From the NCBI RefSeq assembly GCF_921293095.1, contig NC_060259.1, positions 8,618,001 to 8,682,000 of the forward strand: a stretch of 64,000 nt of DNA. Direction: 5' to 3'. The translations under genes and the position numbers were made by a program. Origin of the DNA: Ischnura elegans (lineage: Eukaryota > Arthropoda > Insecta > Odonata > Coenagrionidae). The stretch's first letter is position 1. Every line of letters begins with the position of its first letter. Shown piece by piece: positions 52,073 through 64,000 of this stretch. The notes under the pieces were generated by a model. It was not told where the DNA came from, did not search any database, and saw only the letters and a program-made list of their open reading frames with translations.

Positions 52073-53835
52073 TAGGGATGGATGGATCCAGAATTTTTTT
52101 AGATTCAGATCCAAATCGGATACTTGATTTTAGGCGTCGGGTATTAGGATATTTTCAGATCCAAATGCTTTTTTAATTGCCTGCCATAAAACCAAGTTAT
52201 TATTCAAATTTCTTCTATGTAATTACCATCAAAGGAAAGCTATTTAGATTTTTGTACACATTTTAATATTTTCAATGATTAAAAATCATTTTTATGAGCT
52301 TTCAAGTTATTTTTTAAAAACATGATATCTTTACACACATGGGATATAAACCACTGCGCTTGTGTTTGGCAATGAAAATAGGTTTCAATCTGTGGATAAA
52401 CTAATCGACTGTATCTAATTTTCCTCACAAACATTTTACCCGAATTTATCACTTTCTCATCACATTATTTTGCATCCCATCACATTGTTTCGCATCCCAT
52501 CACTTGTGTTTCCCCTGCAAATCCTTTGGTTGTGGTGAGGTTTTAGGATTTTGCACTTCCTCATGATAAGTTTCACGCCACTGAGCACGCACATGGCATA
52601 TGCTGAGCTCTCCTTATATTAAAAAAAAAATGTTTCCAAACAATGAAATATTTTATCAATATATCATCAAAGTAAATTGCAACTGTACAATCTGCAACAT
52701 AATTGACAATGTTTGGAACAACATTGACTTCACGTGCTACAAGGTGCAGGAACAGAACGAGATGACTGCTCAGCCATCTCGATAGGAAGGGGTTGGTAGC
52801 AGAAGCCCATAAAGGAGATGTGGAGGGAAGGAGCGTGATCCCTCCGTCTTTCAAGCAACAGGACTACCAATGAGGAGTCAAGGATGAACATGTCCTATCT
52901 TGCTAGTTTGTGATGTCGTTGCCTTCATAGCAAAGCCGGGCAAGCTATGTGATATATGGAGTTGGCGTTTCCAGTCTGTTTCTTCTTGTTTGAGAGTGCT
53001 AACGCTACGGTTTTCTTTGCAAATTGTGTTGCTTGTAGAATGCTGAATATTGGGATAATTTTGTTGTACCTAAAAGAACTTTGTGCCAATCAATTAGAGC
53101 TTATAAAACTTAAATATTGTCATAAATGCATCGCGTTTGGTCACATTCTCATTTGAATCTCGTGCATAGCATACAATTTCCGAAAGCTTTCAAGACATCT
53201 TTGGTTCAAGTAAGCCACTCACCTAACATTTATCCTCCAGAAAAGGGAGAATTGAAGCAGTTAGGGCGAAAAAGGTCAGTGGGTGTGATGAGGTAGGGAT
53301 GAAACACATTTCCATTGTTCTCGTGTAACTTGATATTTTCTTTCAAAGATAATGATTGATAGAAGATGGTCTGTGCAGACTTGGAAAGGAAAAAAAAAAC
53401 ATCAGTAGCATGGGCTGATGGAGGGCCTAGGTAGTTTTTTGATATCCGTGACGTAATTAATTTTGACATGATTATTATCCTATGGCACAGAGATTCTCCC
53501 AATGGTTGTTCATTCTCTTGGGAGGAGTCACTCTATATGCATATCGTATTTTATCTTAAAATTTTCCATGGCTGAAATTCTATTGCTTAACCAGTTCAAG
53601 AGCTTTAAAACAAAATGGTTCAGGAGTAGGACAAGCATCGCAGTGCAATGGCGCATGCGAAGAGAAGACTGGAACTCTTTCCACTCCCTCTTATGGGACA
53701 CTGCATTCGCTGAAGCATTAATTCAAAAATTTCGATACAGACCCGATGTCTTCAGCAACTTTGGATCCGAAGTATCCGATTAAGGGCAATATCCGCGAAT
53801 GCTTGGATCTGAGGTATTCGATCCGACCATCCCTA
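52073..53835 (+). mobile_element. hAT-like family 2 element, copy B (complete)
   Basis: It begins TAGGGATGGATGGATCC and ends GATCCGACCATCCCTA, imperfect inverted ends. The flanking 8-mers, TCTTTGAT (52065-52072) and ATTTTGAT (53836-53843), agree at six positions, as expected of an old hAT duplication. The interior shares long segments with copies A and C and contains the module near 53250-53340. It lies just beside the donor of EDEM1 exon 53889-54059, only 51 bases away. No transposase. Confidence 0.75.
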
Positions 53836-53888
53836 ATTTTGATGGAAGCAAACTTCACTAAAAATATAAACTAAGAATACACACTCAC

Positions 53889-54059
53889 CAGGTATAAATA
53901 CTTGCAAGTCTCGCTCAAAAAAAAACTTTCCATTCTGTCTTCTAAAGTTTTGTCGATAACACTATGTACTGTGGCATAACCACACTTAGCTTTGGCAATT
54001 TTGTTAAGACTCTCCAGTATTTCCATTCCAACATGCAAGTAAAATGGGTTCTTCGTAGC
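53889..54059 (-). CDS. Edem1: EDEM1 exon: GH47 domain
   Basis: It reads [20 protein letters not shown] then [20 protein letters not shown] and [25 protein letters not shown] is a hallmark of GH47. The exon is 57 codons, phase 0 at both ends, with acceptor ACATTGCCAG and donor CTG then GTGAGT. The open frame extends beyond the donor but the extra residues are intron. Confidence 0.95.
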
Positions 54060-54279
54060 CTGGCAATGTAAAAAAATTAGATTTCTCTCTCTCAACACAA
54101 TGGTCACAGAAGACAAATTGAGTGAAGACAGAAAATGATGCAGTGTTTTGTGTATTGTAATTCAGGGAATATATACAAATCATAAAATATAGTACCGTTG
54201 GGAACATAAGCAACTAGGCAACTAATTCAGATCAGCTTAATTGAATGGTATGGAAAGACATAAAAGCACATTCTCTCAC

Positions 54280-54450
54280 CTGATACAGTAAATACGTCGA
54301 CTCGACAAGCTCTGGGCGAAGTGGATAGAATGTCACATCGGCTGAGATTTTCTGCCAATTAAACCTCTCAGGAAGAACTCCATAGCGTTTCCAAATAGAA
54401 AAATACAAGGCATGGGTGCATATAGCTTCTTCAATATCACCATGAAGTAC
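54280..54450 (-). CDS. Edem1: EDEM1 exon: GH47 catalytic region
   Basis: It reads [20 protein letters not shown] then [20 protein letters not shown] and [21 protein letters not shown]-x-E-S contains the conserved glutamate of the family. The exon is 57 codons, phase 0 at both ends, with acceptor TATAATTCAG and donor CAG then GTGAGA. The 7.1 kb intron before it contains hAT-like copy C. Confidence 0.95.
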
Positions 54451-56164
54451 CTGAATTATAAACAAAAATATATGTACGATGGTGTTTCACTTTCGAGAGA
54501 AGAAAATTCCACCCATGAGTAAATTGGAGTGGAAGAGAGAGAAGTTCCTCAGATTGGACCATTAAAGAGATTCACATGAGATTCAACCTTTTAGCGCACT
54601 GGAATCATGGTTATATTGGCCAATTGATATACATACCCATCATCCTGGTAATACTCCTCTGTCAGATTTTATCAAACTAAAATAAATCCTTGCTAACTGC
54701 TAATAGCTAAACATAAACACAAGACTATGCACCAAATGGCGAAATCTCCCACAAGGGCACATCTTGCTCATGCTTCAGCAGTTCCTTCCCAGAACAGCAA
54801 TTAGGGCTGCCTTTTGCAATTAAATACTTTAAGGAATTAAGCTCGGACTCAAAAGGATGTGATCCACTGGAATGCACTAATGTCCGCAAATTACAAAGCA
54901 GCAACCCAAATTCTATATCTATTGGTTAGAAGGGTAGCAGATCATCTAAAATGGAGGTGGAATTCTGCATCTCCAAAGCGCTGAAGAAAGGCAAGGTTTT
55001 CTCCCAGAATCATCCTTATAGCCAACTCCTGCCGGAACTATCTAACTCGTTGGATATTTCTCTAGTGCCCAAACAGATGAGGAGTTAGAGTGCAGAGTCT
55101 GAGAACCATTTTCACAAATCCTCAAAAACATCACGTCGCCCCCAGAGCCAACCAAATTGTTTGTTTTTCTTGTGATCATTTGGTAACTATGAGTCATTTT
55201 GTGCATATTTTAATTAATTTCCAAGTTTTATAGAAAAAAATGCAATTACTTCGATGAAAAACGTGTTACGATGTATGTGGTATGGTTCACCATTCTCTCC
55301 ATTTGTATTTGATAATTTACAATAGAAATATATCGTATAAACGTGTGTGAGACCCACCCATATTTAGAGCATCAAAACTAAAGAAAAAAAATTTTTCCAC
55401 CATTTTTTTCTTTATTCTACGGCGCAGTGTTGTAGACATATCAGGGTTCCCACTCAATCTAAATTATAATATGTATACATGTTTTTTTCCATGTTTTAAC
55501 GGTCTAAATGTCTTCAAATTCACGGTTAGTAGATAAACCATTTTAGGCAGAAATATTGATCACGTAACAATCATCGGCCGCATGTTAACTACAGACACCG
55601 TGAATGCAAACGTAGAAATCAGAGTGAATCTCTCTCTTTCCTGACGTCACATATCGTTCGCAAAATTCACCTCCCGCAAAAGCTTGTGTGTGGGAAAATA
55701 GAGAGAGGGAGCAGGGCGCCAGGGAAGTTGAGAAGAGTCTGAATGTTTGCTAGTGTTCATGAACACTTTGGTTACCAGTCTTCCGACTTTGGTACGGGCT
55801 TAAGGTCAATGTGTCGTCATGGCACACGGACCAATGATTGCGCTTCGAATATCCGTGTGCAGATGATTCCGTGGCCATGTCTGCACGTGACTAACCTTGA
55901 AATATGATCAAAATATCCCATTTTCTTTTAATCTGTCAATCGTTGTTATGGTAAAATCAAGATTGAGAGATTTTGAAGGTTTTATGACGAAATTCACAGC
56001 TTATTCACGGTTTTCAAGGTTGTGTGGGAACCCTGCATATACTTTGACTTTTGACAGTTATCAAAATTTCCACAGTCAATACTTTTACGTGGCATTTTCA
56101 ACTAAATTTACATGATATGTATAGTGCTCCGAGATAAGTAGGTATTCCTTCTAGTCTCACCTCA
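54451..56164 (-). other. EDEM1 intron, nothing recognised
   Basis: No exon between 54450 and 61539 could be supported; the two exons join in phase. The sequence includes plain AT-rich DNA and a frame at 55897-56115 without known relatives. Confidence 0.45.
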
Positions 56165-57482
56165 TGATGCTTACTTGGGATGGTCAGAACGGATATCTTG
56201 GATCCAAATATCCATCAATAGGAGAATAAACTAAAATAGTTAACTTCCACACAATTTTATTTAATCGCTCACCCGGTTTCAAAGGTTACCTTGATAATGA
56301 CACTATGTGTTGAAACCATTTCTCATGGAGATCAAACATTTCCACAAGCTATCGCCGAACACTGTTAATTATATCCATCAATAATGCCCTATACCTTACC
56401 TTGGATCCACATTTGTTGAAGAAATTGAGTCTGAATCCAAAATTTTAAATCAATGCTTTAACCCATTGGTGCATAGCGTCCAATATATCGGACGTGTGCA
56501 TGTCTCACATGAATACTTCTCTAGTCGATAAATTCAATGAGTAAACTAAAATATTAGCGGAGGGGGGTGAAGACAGACATCCATTTGAACTTAATGCAGT
56601 ATTAAAATGTAGCGCAAGTCAACTGGAGCCCATAACAAAATAAAATATGTACACACGTCCAACATATCGGACACTATGCACTAATGGGTTAAGATAAAAT
56701 ACGATATGCATATAGAGTGACTCCTCCCAAGAGAATGAACAACCATTGGGAGAATCTCTGTGCCATAAGATAATAATCATGTCAAAATTTATTACGTAAC
56801 AGACATCAAAAAACTACCTGGGCCCTCCATCAGCCCATGCTACTGATGTTTTTTTTTTCCTTTCCAAGTCTGCACAGACCATCTTCTATCAATCATTATC
56901 TTTGAAAGAAAATATCAAGTTACACGAGAACAATGGAAATGTGTTTCATCCCTACCTCATCACACCCACTGACCTTTTTCGCCCTAACTGCTTCAATTCT
57001 CCCTTTTCTGGAGGATAAATGTTAGGTGAGTGGCTTACTTGAACCAAAGATGTCTTGAAAGCTTTCGGAAATTGTATGCTATGCACGAGATTCAAATGAG
57101 AATGTGACCAAACGCGATGCATTTATGACAATATTTAAGTTTTATAAGCTCTAATTGATTGGCACTAAGTTTTTTTAGGTACAACAAAATTATCCCAATA
57201 GTCAACATTCTACAAGCAACACAATTTGCAAAGAAAAGCGTAGCGTTAGCACTCTCAAACAAGAAGAAAGAGACTGGAAACGCCAACTACATATATCACA
57301 TAGCTTGCACGGCTTTGCCATGAAGGCAACGACATCACAAACTAGCAAGATAGGACATGTTCATCCTTGACTCCTCATTGGTAGTCCTGTTGCTTGAAAG
57401 ACGGAGGGATCACGCTCCTTCCCTCCACATCTCCTTTACGGGCTTCTGCTACCAACCCCTTCCTATCGAGATGGCTAAGCGG
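56165..57482 (-). mobile_element. hAT-like family 2 element, copy C (truncated)
   Basis: This is a reverse copy of 52073-53835. It starts near GGGATGGTCAGAACGGATAT (the family's right end) and stops abruptly near GAGATGGCTAAG, where copy B continues with GCCATCTCGATAG reversed, so its original left part is missing. A piggyBac-type MITE is nested at 56462-56688. The module lies at about 56910-57010. Confidence 0.75.
56462..56688. mobile_element. 227-bp piggyBac-type MITE
   Basis: TTAA lies on both sides (56458-56461 and 56689-56692), the strict target of piggyBac elements. The ends begin CCCATTGGTGCATAGCGTCC and, reversed, CCCATTAGTGCATAGTGTCC, followed by related ATAT-GGACGTGTG sequence. The host copy is interrupted exactly there. 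Confidence 0.85.
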
Positions 57483-57519
57483 AAGTTGGAATGATTTCTA
57501 AGATAAATTAATTTTATTC

Positions 57520-57710
57520 TAACCACCACAGGGCATCATGTACCTCTCCCCACTTTGCATCCCTCCCTGTGACAAATCATGCAGGCACTCATCAGCATCC
57601 ATTTAATGATTGCTGCAATGTTTTTGTTTTGGCCTCCCACTTAATCTTAATTCCATTGAATTAACATGCATTTGGCTGTTCAAAGCATTTCATCCTCAAG
57701 ATGTCCCTCG
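57520..57710 (+). repeat. dispersed repeat, copy 2
   Basis: Similar to 8076-8290 in the same orientation (CACAGGGCATCATG, TTAATGATTGCTGCAATGT, TTTTGGCCTCCC, CATTTCATCCTC). It abuts the truncated end of hAT-like copy C. Confidence 0.6.
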
Positions 57711-57982
57711 ATGAGGTATTTATCACAAATATAGCCCAGGTTAGGTACACACAGTATAGAGCACAATGAAAGACACTAAAGACTCAGACAATAGGGAACT
57801 TGCATATATTTCAGATATAATCAATAGCCCCAAAATTATATAAAAATATATGTTTGCATACCTCGGTGAATGTTTTTTTATTATTTTATGACGTGGTTTG
57901 CGATATTTAATGCATCAAAGTTCACGAGAATTTTCAAATGCAAGAGAGAAGCGAAAACGCCCGATGATTGGCTGGTAGAAAA
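57711..57982. other. short intronic spacer
   Basis: Part of this sequence may belong to the element at 57983-59876, whose outer limits are unclear. Confidence 0.3.
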
Positions 57983-59876
57983 GTGACGTCATAGTTCAGT
58001 ACGAGGAGGCACGGCGGCACGGCCATAATACTTGAATTGAATACATACGACGGCGTGGTTATGATTCATTTATTGAAGTGCAGACGTATCGGAGTTGTTC
58101 ATTGTGACTTCAGAGCTATTATTTGATCTATTTATCCTCCATTGAAAGCGATAGATTGCGTAAAGATGAAGGAATATGGATATTCTTAGGCTGATCCTAG
58201 TAAGCTTCCTGTTACTGATTCCATCATGATAACAGGGTATTTTAGTGAAACTGTAGACTTCGTCGGCGCGGAAAGTCGATGCCGCGAAATGGAAAGGTAG
58301 CTGATATGCATCTGAAATGTTTTATAGTTCATAACAAAGTGAGACTTGCGTATAATATTGGCGAAAGCGTGTACTCATGTGAAATGTTTATTCTTTTGGC
58401 AGTCCGGTAGAGTCTTATGGTGAACTTATTTCCACCTCGAAGCTGTCGATGATACTTTCAACTTAATTACCTTGCCTGGAGGGCGACAGGAAGCTCTGAG
58501 GAAGCCAGACTATTAATGTTTCAATTTAGTAGCGATAATATAGACGAACTTCCAACAACTGGGGAAAGAGCAACATAGAACTGCACATTCTTTGGGCAAC
58601 TTTGGGTTTGACTTTCCCTCAAACACCCCATTTCCCCTGTGGTGCACATCAGTCCTATCGTTATACGATGGCCTGACAACCTTTGAATGGATCCTTGGTT
58701 TATCCTGACAGCCAACTAAATGGAAATTGCTGATCCACACGTCTTCCTCTATCTCCACAGTTTCCAAATCAAGGGCCGCGGAATATTCCTCTTGTGACTC
58801 AACTTTTCCTGAAAAGCAAGCCGGCGTGGAATAAAATCAAAGAATACTGCGATTCATTTTTTGTGACCACCTCTGGATTCCATTCTTTTTCCATCTACAA
58901 CTTCCTTTATCTTTCGGGGTAAACTATGGGACAAGATAATGTTTAAATATTTTCATTAATTTATAACAAAATATAAGTTCTAAAAATACCCAAAAGCCAT
59001 TTTATTAATCCGCACTGATGAGTGTAAATTAATGTGGAAGATGAATGCTGTAGACGTAGTAGTTTTCCTTAGGTTGAGTTGCAAAGTTCATGAAGTTGAC
59101 AAAACGGCTAATTTTTCGGTGCGCGGAGTCATTTATTGCACTGGCCGTGTCTACATTTTTCAATTTTTTTTGTAATAAAATAAATAAGAATTTAGGATAA
59201 AATTTCCTTTAAAATGACGTATAGTTCATTATTATAGCATGCAGTGATGCCAGGATATAAATTTGCCAAGTACAGCGGCACATCATTTTGACGCCGACAG
59301 TAGAAGAAAACGCTGTCTTCTTGGCTGGCACTCGAATGCATGAGGATCAACGTTGCTCTATATTTTCATATTTCCTCCCTTGATTTTAAACATCATGGGA
59401 TTTTCTATGTCCTTCCGTAACTGAAATTGAACAAGTGCCATAAATAATTTGAGTCCATCGTAACCATCGAGAAACAAGTAACTCGATTTTTGTTGAGAAG
59501 TTGAGTTTTTATTCTACGGCGGCCGAATTATCGAAAAATCTCAGTTTCAAGTTATTCAGTCGATGAAATATGGAAATATTATTTATATTAAAGTTATCTT
59601 CGCTCACATAGCACACGGGTTTATCATTCCGTTTATTATACTCTTATTTTTCCGTAACGCTCATCCTGACAGACGGCATGCATCGAGGCTTTTCTTCTAA
59701 TTTCCTCCGTGGGAATGCAGACGAAAATTTTTTCTGGGGTGTTATTGCACAGAGGAACAATGCACCACTTGTAATTTTTCCTTACTTCACCCATGTTCTC
59801 CTTTAAACGCAACGTGGCTCTTCCAAACCTGCAGTTTGGGCTTGGATCTTGGACTCCTACTGAACTATGACGTCAC
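57983..59876. mobile_element. unclassified region bounded by 19-bp inverted repeat with TGACGTCA
   Basis: GTGACGTCATAGTTCAGTA at 57983-58001 has a perfect inverted copy at 59858-59876. Sequence just outside shows weaker symmetry (CGCCC-GATTGG on both sides). Inside, the minus frames 58767-58513 and 58715-58521 overlap, and ISNFHLVGCQDKPRIHSKVV then RPSYNDRTDV is reminiscent of a transposon-type zinc-finger protein, but I cannot assign it. The inner sequence is richer in CG than the flanks. It could be an unfamiliar DNA transposon. Confidence 0.4.
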
Positions 59877-60153
59877 GGCCAAAGATTATTGGGGGCGGTA
59901 TTTTTTAGCCCGCGAAACTCGGGCGACTTTTGGGAGTCATTTTCTAGTGTATAAACTGAATTTTAAGCAGAAAAAAGTATATTGCGGTACTAAGTATTTA
60001 CTGTAGTATATCAGCATACTGTTTATAAAAAGTAAGCAATTTCCCTATTAAAGTTTCAGTGGCAATACCACCTTCTTTAGAATTAGGAAAATTTGTGGTA
60101 AATACCTCATTGAGGTGTATCAAGAAGTATCTCATACATATATAAATTTATAT

Positions 60154-61452
60154 TAGAGATGGGTCGGTTCCAGTTCCCGGTACTGCTGGTTCTTGGCCTG
60201 AGGGACCGGTATCAAGAAATGATCGCATATAGTCGGTACTTGGGAACTGGCTCGGAACAGTGGCGAGGATTAATTTGGTGCCTAAAGTCTGTAGGGTATT
60301 CGAGGGCAAAAGGTGAAAAAAAAAAAATTCATAAATGTATTACTTTCCGATTGCATGTCGTCCATGTTTTTTTCTTTTCAGAGTAGCTCGCTAACACGTG
60401 CAATTAAGGGTTCGTCAGTTTGTCGCTCTCGCCAACACAGTGACATTTCCGTAGCCGCGGTTGCTTTCAAACGAGCTGACTTTTCGCCTGCCGCCGTCCA
60501 TGCCATGGCGCTGTTCTTTCAACTTACCAAAAGTCTCTATGGATGTCTTCAAACGAGTCAAATCGCTGTGTGCCATTCCGTGAACAGCAGCAGGCAGAAA
60601 ATCATTTTCTTTGAAAGAGGTCTCACGATTGAATCTTTTACATATTCAGTAATTCTTCGACACACGAACAAGATGCGCTCCGAGAGCTTGTTCCTACGTT
60701 GATGTACCTACATAAGGCATCGAAAAGTGTTGTTATCCTGCAGAATGCAACACTGGGTTTTAATTTTGTGGTAACTCACGCCCACTCAGTTTATCCAAGG
60801 TATCACTGTACCAGCGTGTTGAGCAGTTTATTGTTGAGGTTATAAGAACTGTGGCAGTGAAGCATGCGAATGAGTTGTCAATTAAAGTAACAATTTAAGC
60901 TAAATCGCAGGTTACTGAATATCTATTGAACTGACTCACAAGTTACAACAATTTACGGATGATGTCGTTGGAAGTTGGGGGAGTTTCCCTATTGATCCTG
61001 ATGCTATGCGGTCTGTAAACTGTGCTCCGAGCATGTTTTGCATGGCCCTTCAAAATAAACATCAACCATAACTGTTTTCAGTGAACGCCAGTTCAGTACT
61101 GCAGATAATATTTCTGCCATAAAAAGAATAGATTAGACCCAGATAGGGTGAAAATGTTGAATTTAAAAAAATAAAACCTGGAGAAAGAACCAGTGGCTGA
61201 CTGTTGTAATGCTCGGTAAAGGATTCTTTAACAAGGTGTAATTCAAACTTTTTTACTTGCCAAATAAAATTATGGAGACGGTCTAAAGTTTTTTTTTAAA
61301 GGGCTTTCCTGATAATTTACATCTTTAGTGAAATTATTTTCATTCACTTCTTGTGGTTGTTCATTTAAATTTGCCATTAATTCAGATAATAAGAGTTCAT
61401 CCTTAGTACCGAGTATCAAGAACTGAGAACCAATGGAGGAGATCCGGGCCAC
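60154..61452. mobile_element. possible hAT-like element, one end clear
   Basis: TAGAGATGGGTCGGTTCCAG at 60154 is a good hAT-type terminus, close to that of copies 1-3, followed by GGTTCTTGGCC and CCGGTATCAAGAA. Near the other side, reversed, GGTTCTCAGTTCTTGATACT then CGGTACTAAGG resembles it, but no clean right end or duplication is present. The minus frame 61452-61270 and the plus frame 60313-60702 are unassigned. Confidence 0.45.
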
Positions 61453-61538
61453 TACTGAGAACCAAAAAAAAATAAGAAATGACTCATTTTTAATTTATAA
61501 GTTTTCTTATCCAATATCAAGAGTAATATTTTACCAAC

Positions 61539-61659
61539 CTGAACACCAGCAAAGGCTGCCTGAAGCGAATCTATCCATGAAGTTTGGACTGCACCATTCA
61601 TCATGTTCACATTTACATACAAGGGATGGTCACCATGACCTTTGTTACAATGAGGTCTC
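61539..61659 (-). CDS. Edem1: EDEM1 exon: GH47 domain
   Basis: After one base that completes a split codon it reads [20 protein letters not shown] then [20 protein letters not shown], a clear GH47/EDEM1 segment ([14 protein letters not shown]). The acceptor is AATTTCTAG. The donor is CAG then GTTGGT, weaker than usual, but the alternative GTAAAA four bases later would break the frame with the next exon. Confidence 0.92.
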
Positions 61660-64000
61660 CTAGAAATTAATGAATAGTAATTTTAAGGATATTTCATACA
61701 CTGCACGTCCAGCTAACGAATGACTTGAAATAGTATGAAATCACATAATAATCAATAATACTAATAATCCATTTTCATTACTAAACAACAACTAAACTAT
61801 GCTGCACTTGGTTTTATTGATAAAAATTATAAATGTATGTGCTAAGCATCTAAAAATTTGAAAAGGAGAACCCTCAGCAGAATACAATGCAGAATATATC
61901 CCAAAAAAATGGATGATGGATTCCATAGAAATGTTCCTAGTCCCAAATAATCCTTGAGCAGAGGAGACATCTCTTAACTACAAATATTGCCTAAAACTAT
62001 GTATTATTAACCACATAAAATAAACTGATATTCACAATACACATTCATTGCTGCCCATGGTTTTTTTGTACTAAAAAATCATTCAGAAATAAAAAAAACT
62101 CTGACCACATCAAAAAATTATTCCAATTATATCTGATTTTGGAAAGCTTTTTTTTCAACTTTTAGATAACCTTTAAACCACCAATGCAGCTTCCACTAGA
62201 TAGTTTCTAATATCTAACTCCAAGGAAGAAACAAAGCTAAATGCTAACCTAATGGTGTTAGGCTCGAATGTTCCTTCAAACTTGGAATGTGTTGTCATTA
62301 AAAGAATCAGTTGAAATAAGTTCAATGTTGACATAAAAAGGAAGTCCACCAAGATGAAAATCAACACTAGAACGACAGAGTGAGCTGGTGAAATTTGTAT
62401 CTTCACTCTATTCACCAATTTCTTTTAGTGAATTTGGCCTTTCGTGCCTTTTAATCCACTTCAAAGATGTTTAGGTTAGTGCAGTCAGGTATCTGCCGCA
62501 CAATTGTCATTAGGAAATAATGATATTTTACCTTGAACGAAGGCATGCCATAATCAAAATGGCTCACTTGATCGTTCAAGTGTTAAACTGCCAATATTTA
62601 TAAGCAAAAAAATAATAAGTTTAAACAAATTTAAACAAATAATAAAACACCTTAACAATCAAAGCAGTTTTTTCTGACAAAGAATGCATACTTAAAATAA
62701 CAGGACTATAAGTACATATTAATGCATTATTTAGGCAAAAAAGACTGAATAGCTTGATAGTAAAAGATTCAGTACAATATGTACACAACTATACGGAAAT
62801 CAATGATTATAACATTTTGAAAAGTTAAGCGCTTCAAAAAACACGCCAGAGGAGTACCATTTCTTTATGGAGTATCAAGGAATGAAAAAGAAAAACTATT
62901 CACTACAAATCCAGACATTAAAGAATAACAGCTGGATAAGGAACTGATTTTCATGCACATGATCACAAACCAAGTTGACTAGACGTCTTGAAACTAAAGA
63001 AAGGTTACAATAAGTTAGATCTAAAAACTGAGAATTGAACGCTATCTAATTGCTTGGATAGCTCTTCAACTGCTACTCTACACCACCTATCGAGTGCATA
63101 ACTCAAAGCTTCTATCATGTGTAATGAGTATTTAGATGGATATATAAGTTCCAGCAGTCATCATGGCTTCAAGCATGACAAATCCATCATAAGCAAAATA
63201 TGAAAAGCTATAAATTAAAATCTATGGACCCTCCAAAAAACAAATTCAATGCATCTGGATTAATTACTAACGTATCCCAAATGACAATTGAAATCATGTA
63301 ATATAATTGGCTCAATATGATAGGAAAGGAATTTGATGAGTGGCTAATGAGAACCTCAATTCCTATCCTCATCACTGCACAAAAACTGCTTCATAAACTA
63401 AAAATGGCTAAAGCTATATTTCCCAACATAATCACACAGGTATAGGTACTCATTCCTTATGGATAGAAGTCCGTGAAATTCGCGAGACGCGATATCGCGA
63501 AATCGTTAAGCAAAAACGAAATTTCGCGTTTTTGCGATTCTGGTGAATTGGCGAAAAAATCACATCTCATGAGTCACAATCTATTAAAGCCTAAGCCTTC
63601 ACTGTTTAACGCTGCCGACATTCATTTGCTCTATCTAATTACGATTCCAAGGTCAATTGGCTTGTATAGTCTCGCGCATAACGCATCCGCGTAATATCGT
63701 GCACTGTAGTGATTTCTCCGCCGGAATTTGCCGTTAAATTTATCACAGCCTCTCTTTTCGATTCCCATGTATCAATCCTGAAATATTCAGAATGGGGCGC
63801 TTTCTCACCTGAAGAATTAGATATTATGAATTAAAAATGTGCTGAATGAAATTTAACGCGGTCGCGGAAGAGCGGAAATACAAGCTCACGCTCCCGGTAC
63901 GCGTCAATGACGAGCAGTAATTCCGGTGACTCACCGCGACGCATTAAACAGCGTTATTGGATAACTTGGTGCAGGAAAACCTTGAGTGTGGGTCTAATGT
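61660..64000 (-). other. EDEM1 upstream intron, no exon found
   Basis: I searched the minus strand for the preceding GH47 segment (G-I-D-S-F-Y-E-Y-L-L-K) and did not find it. The frame 62418-62173 is hydrophobic and probably chance. The last 550 bases (63470-64000) are richer in CG, with a short inverted repeat, CGAAAT-ATTTCG, near 63498-63525. That could be part of another element. Confidence 0.4.

Larger units (their letters stand above)
46987..61659 (-). other. Edem1: EDEM1 gene, 3' part (five exons)
   Basis: EDEM1 belongs to glycoside hydrolase family 47 and acts in the endoplasmic reticulum, where it helps trim mannose from misfolded glycoproteins and pass them to degradation. Five exons of 121, 171, 171, 189 and 96 bases join in frame, all with GT-AG introns, into about 215 codons. 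They cover the end of the GH47 domain and the tail. The order and motifs match EDEM1 better than EDEM2 or EDEM3: it has RPHCNKG, the exact [18 protein letters not shown] instead of TEAH, and a short tail. The signal peptide and first two thirds of the domain should lie beyond 64000. The gene converges with AMPK alpha. Confidence 0.93.

Noticed and set aside
58513..58767. THAP-type or P-element transposase
   Set aside because: I looked for the C2CH zinc pattern and the AVPTIF motif and could not find them, so no family is named.
62173..62418. Hydrophobic minus-strand frame as an upstream EDEM1 exon or membrane protein
   Set aside because: It does not match any GH47 segment and has no convincing splice sites. 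A weak likeness in another frame (GGLPFYVNIE against HPLYVNVNM) is too short to support an exon duplication.

Overview
The window is eukaryotic nuclear DNA, AT-rich and dense in mobile elements, most likely from an arthropod and probably an insect with a large genome. The spliced AMPK alpha exons resemble the insect form of the protein as I remember it, introns run to several kilobases, and tRNA-derived SINEs, hAT, pogo/Tigger and Tc1-type elements, LINEs and copia remnants fill the space between exons. No prokaryotic gene organisation, CRISPR array or operon is present.

Two real genes can be read, and they converge tail to tail. On the plus strand, eight exons (16961-35989) encode the last ~357 residues of the AMP-activated protein kinase alpha subunit, from the DFG motif and activation loop through the autoinhibitory domain to the beta-binding C-terminal domain. 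A 3' UTR of ~1.4 kb probably ends near the AATAAA at 37373. The N-terminal kinase exons were not found upstream and probably lie outside the window. On the minus strand, five exons (61659-46987) encode the C-terminal part of EDEM1, a GH47 family protein of ER-associated degradation. Its upstream exons probably lie beyond 64000. Every exon junction in both genes keeps frame.

Layout: 1-1760 is a mosaic transposon fragment. 1911-2098 is a SINE. 2111-5514 is a hAT-type element with an 8-bp target duplication and a nested TA-flanked element. 6260-11958 is a pogo-type element with a decayed transposase C-terminus. 12994-16144 is a ~3.15 kb foldback element with ~670-bp arms. 16961-37400 is AMPK alpha, whose introns hold two more copies of the hAT family (19740-21828, 30652-32783), a LINE pseudogene with a SINE inside it, a Tigger remnant and a foldback. 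37400-46986 is the intergenic space, with MITEs, a 127-bp SINE, a LINE fragment, tandem repeats and a copia pseudogene split by a LINE 3' end. 46987-61659 is EDEM1, whose introns hold a large inverted repeat, two copies of a second hAT-like family and a piggyBac-type MITE. 61660-64000 shows no recognisable exon.

The most unusual material is in the repeats. A ~90-bp internal module recurs in elements with different termini and different target duplications. SINEs carry a tRNA-like fold in their middle. Several abrupt, near-perfect palindromes occur across the window. None of this is proof of a new system; these are the places where the sequence shows structure that the two genes do not explain.
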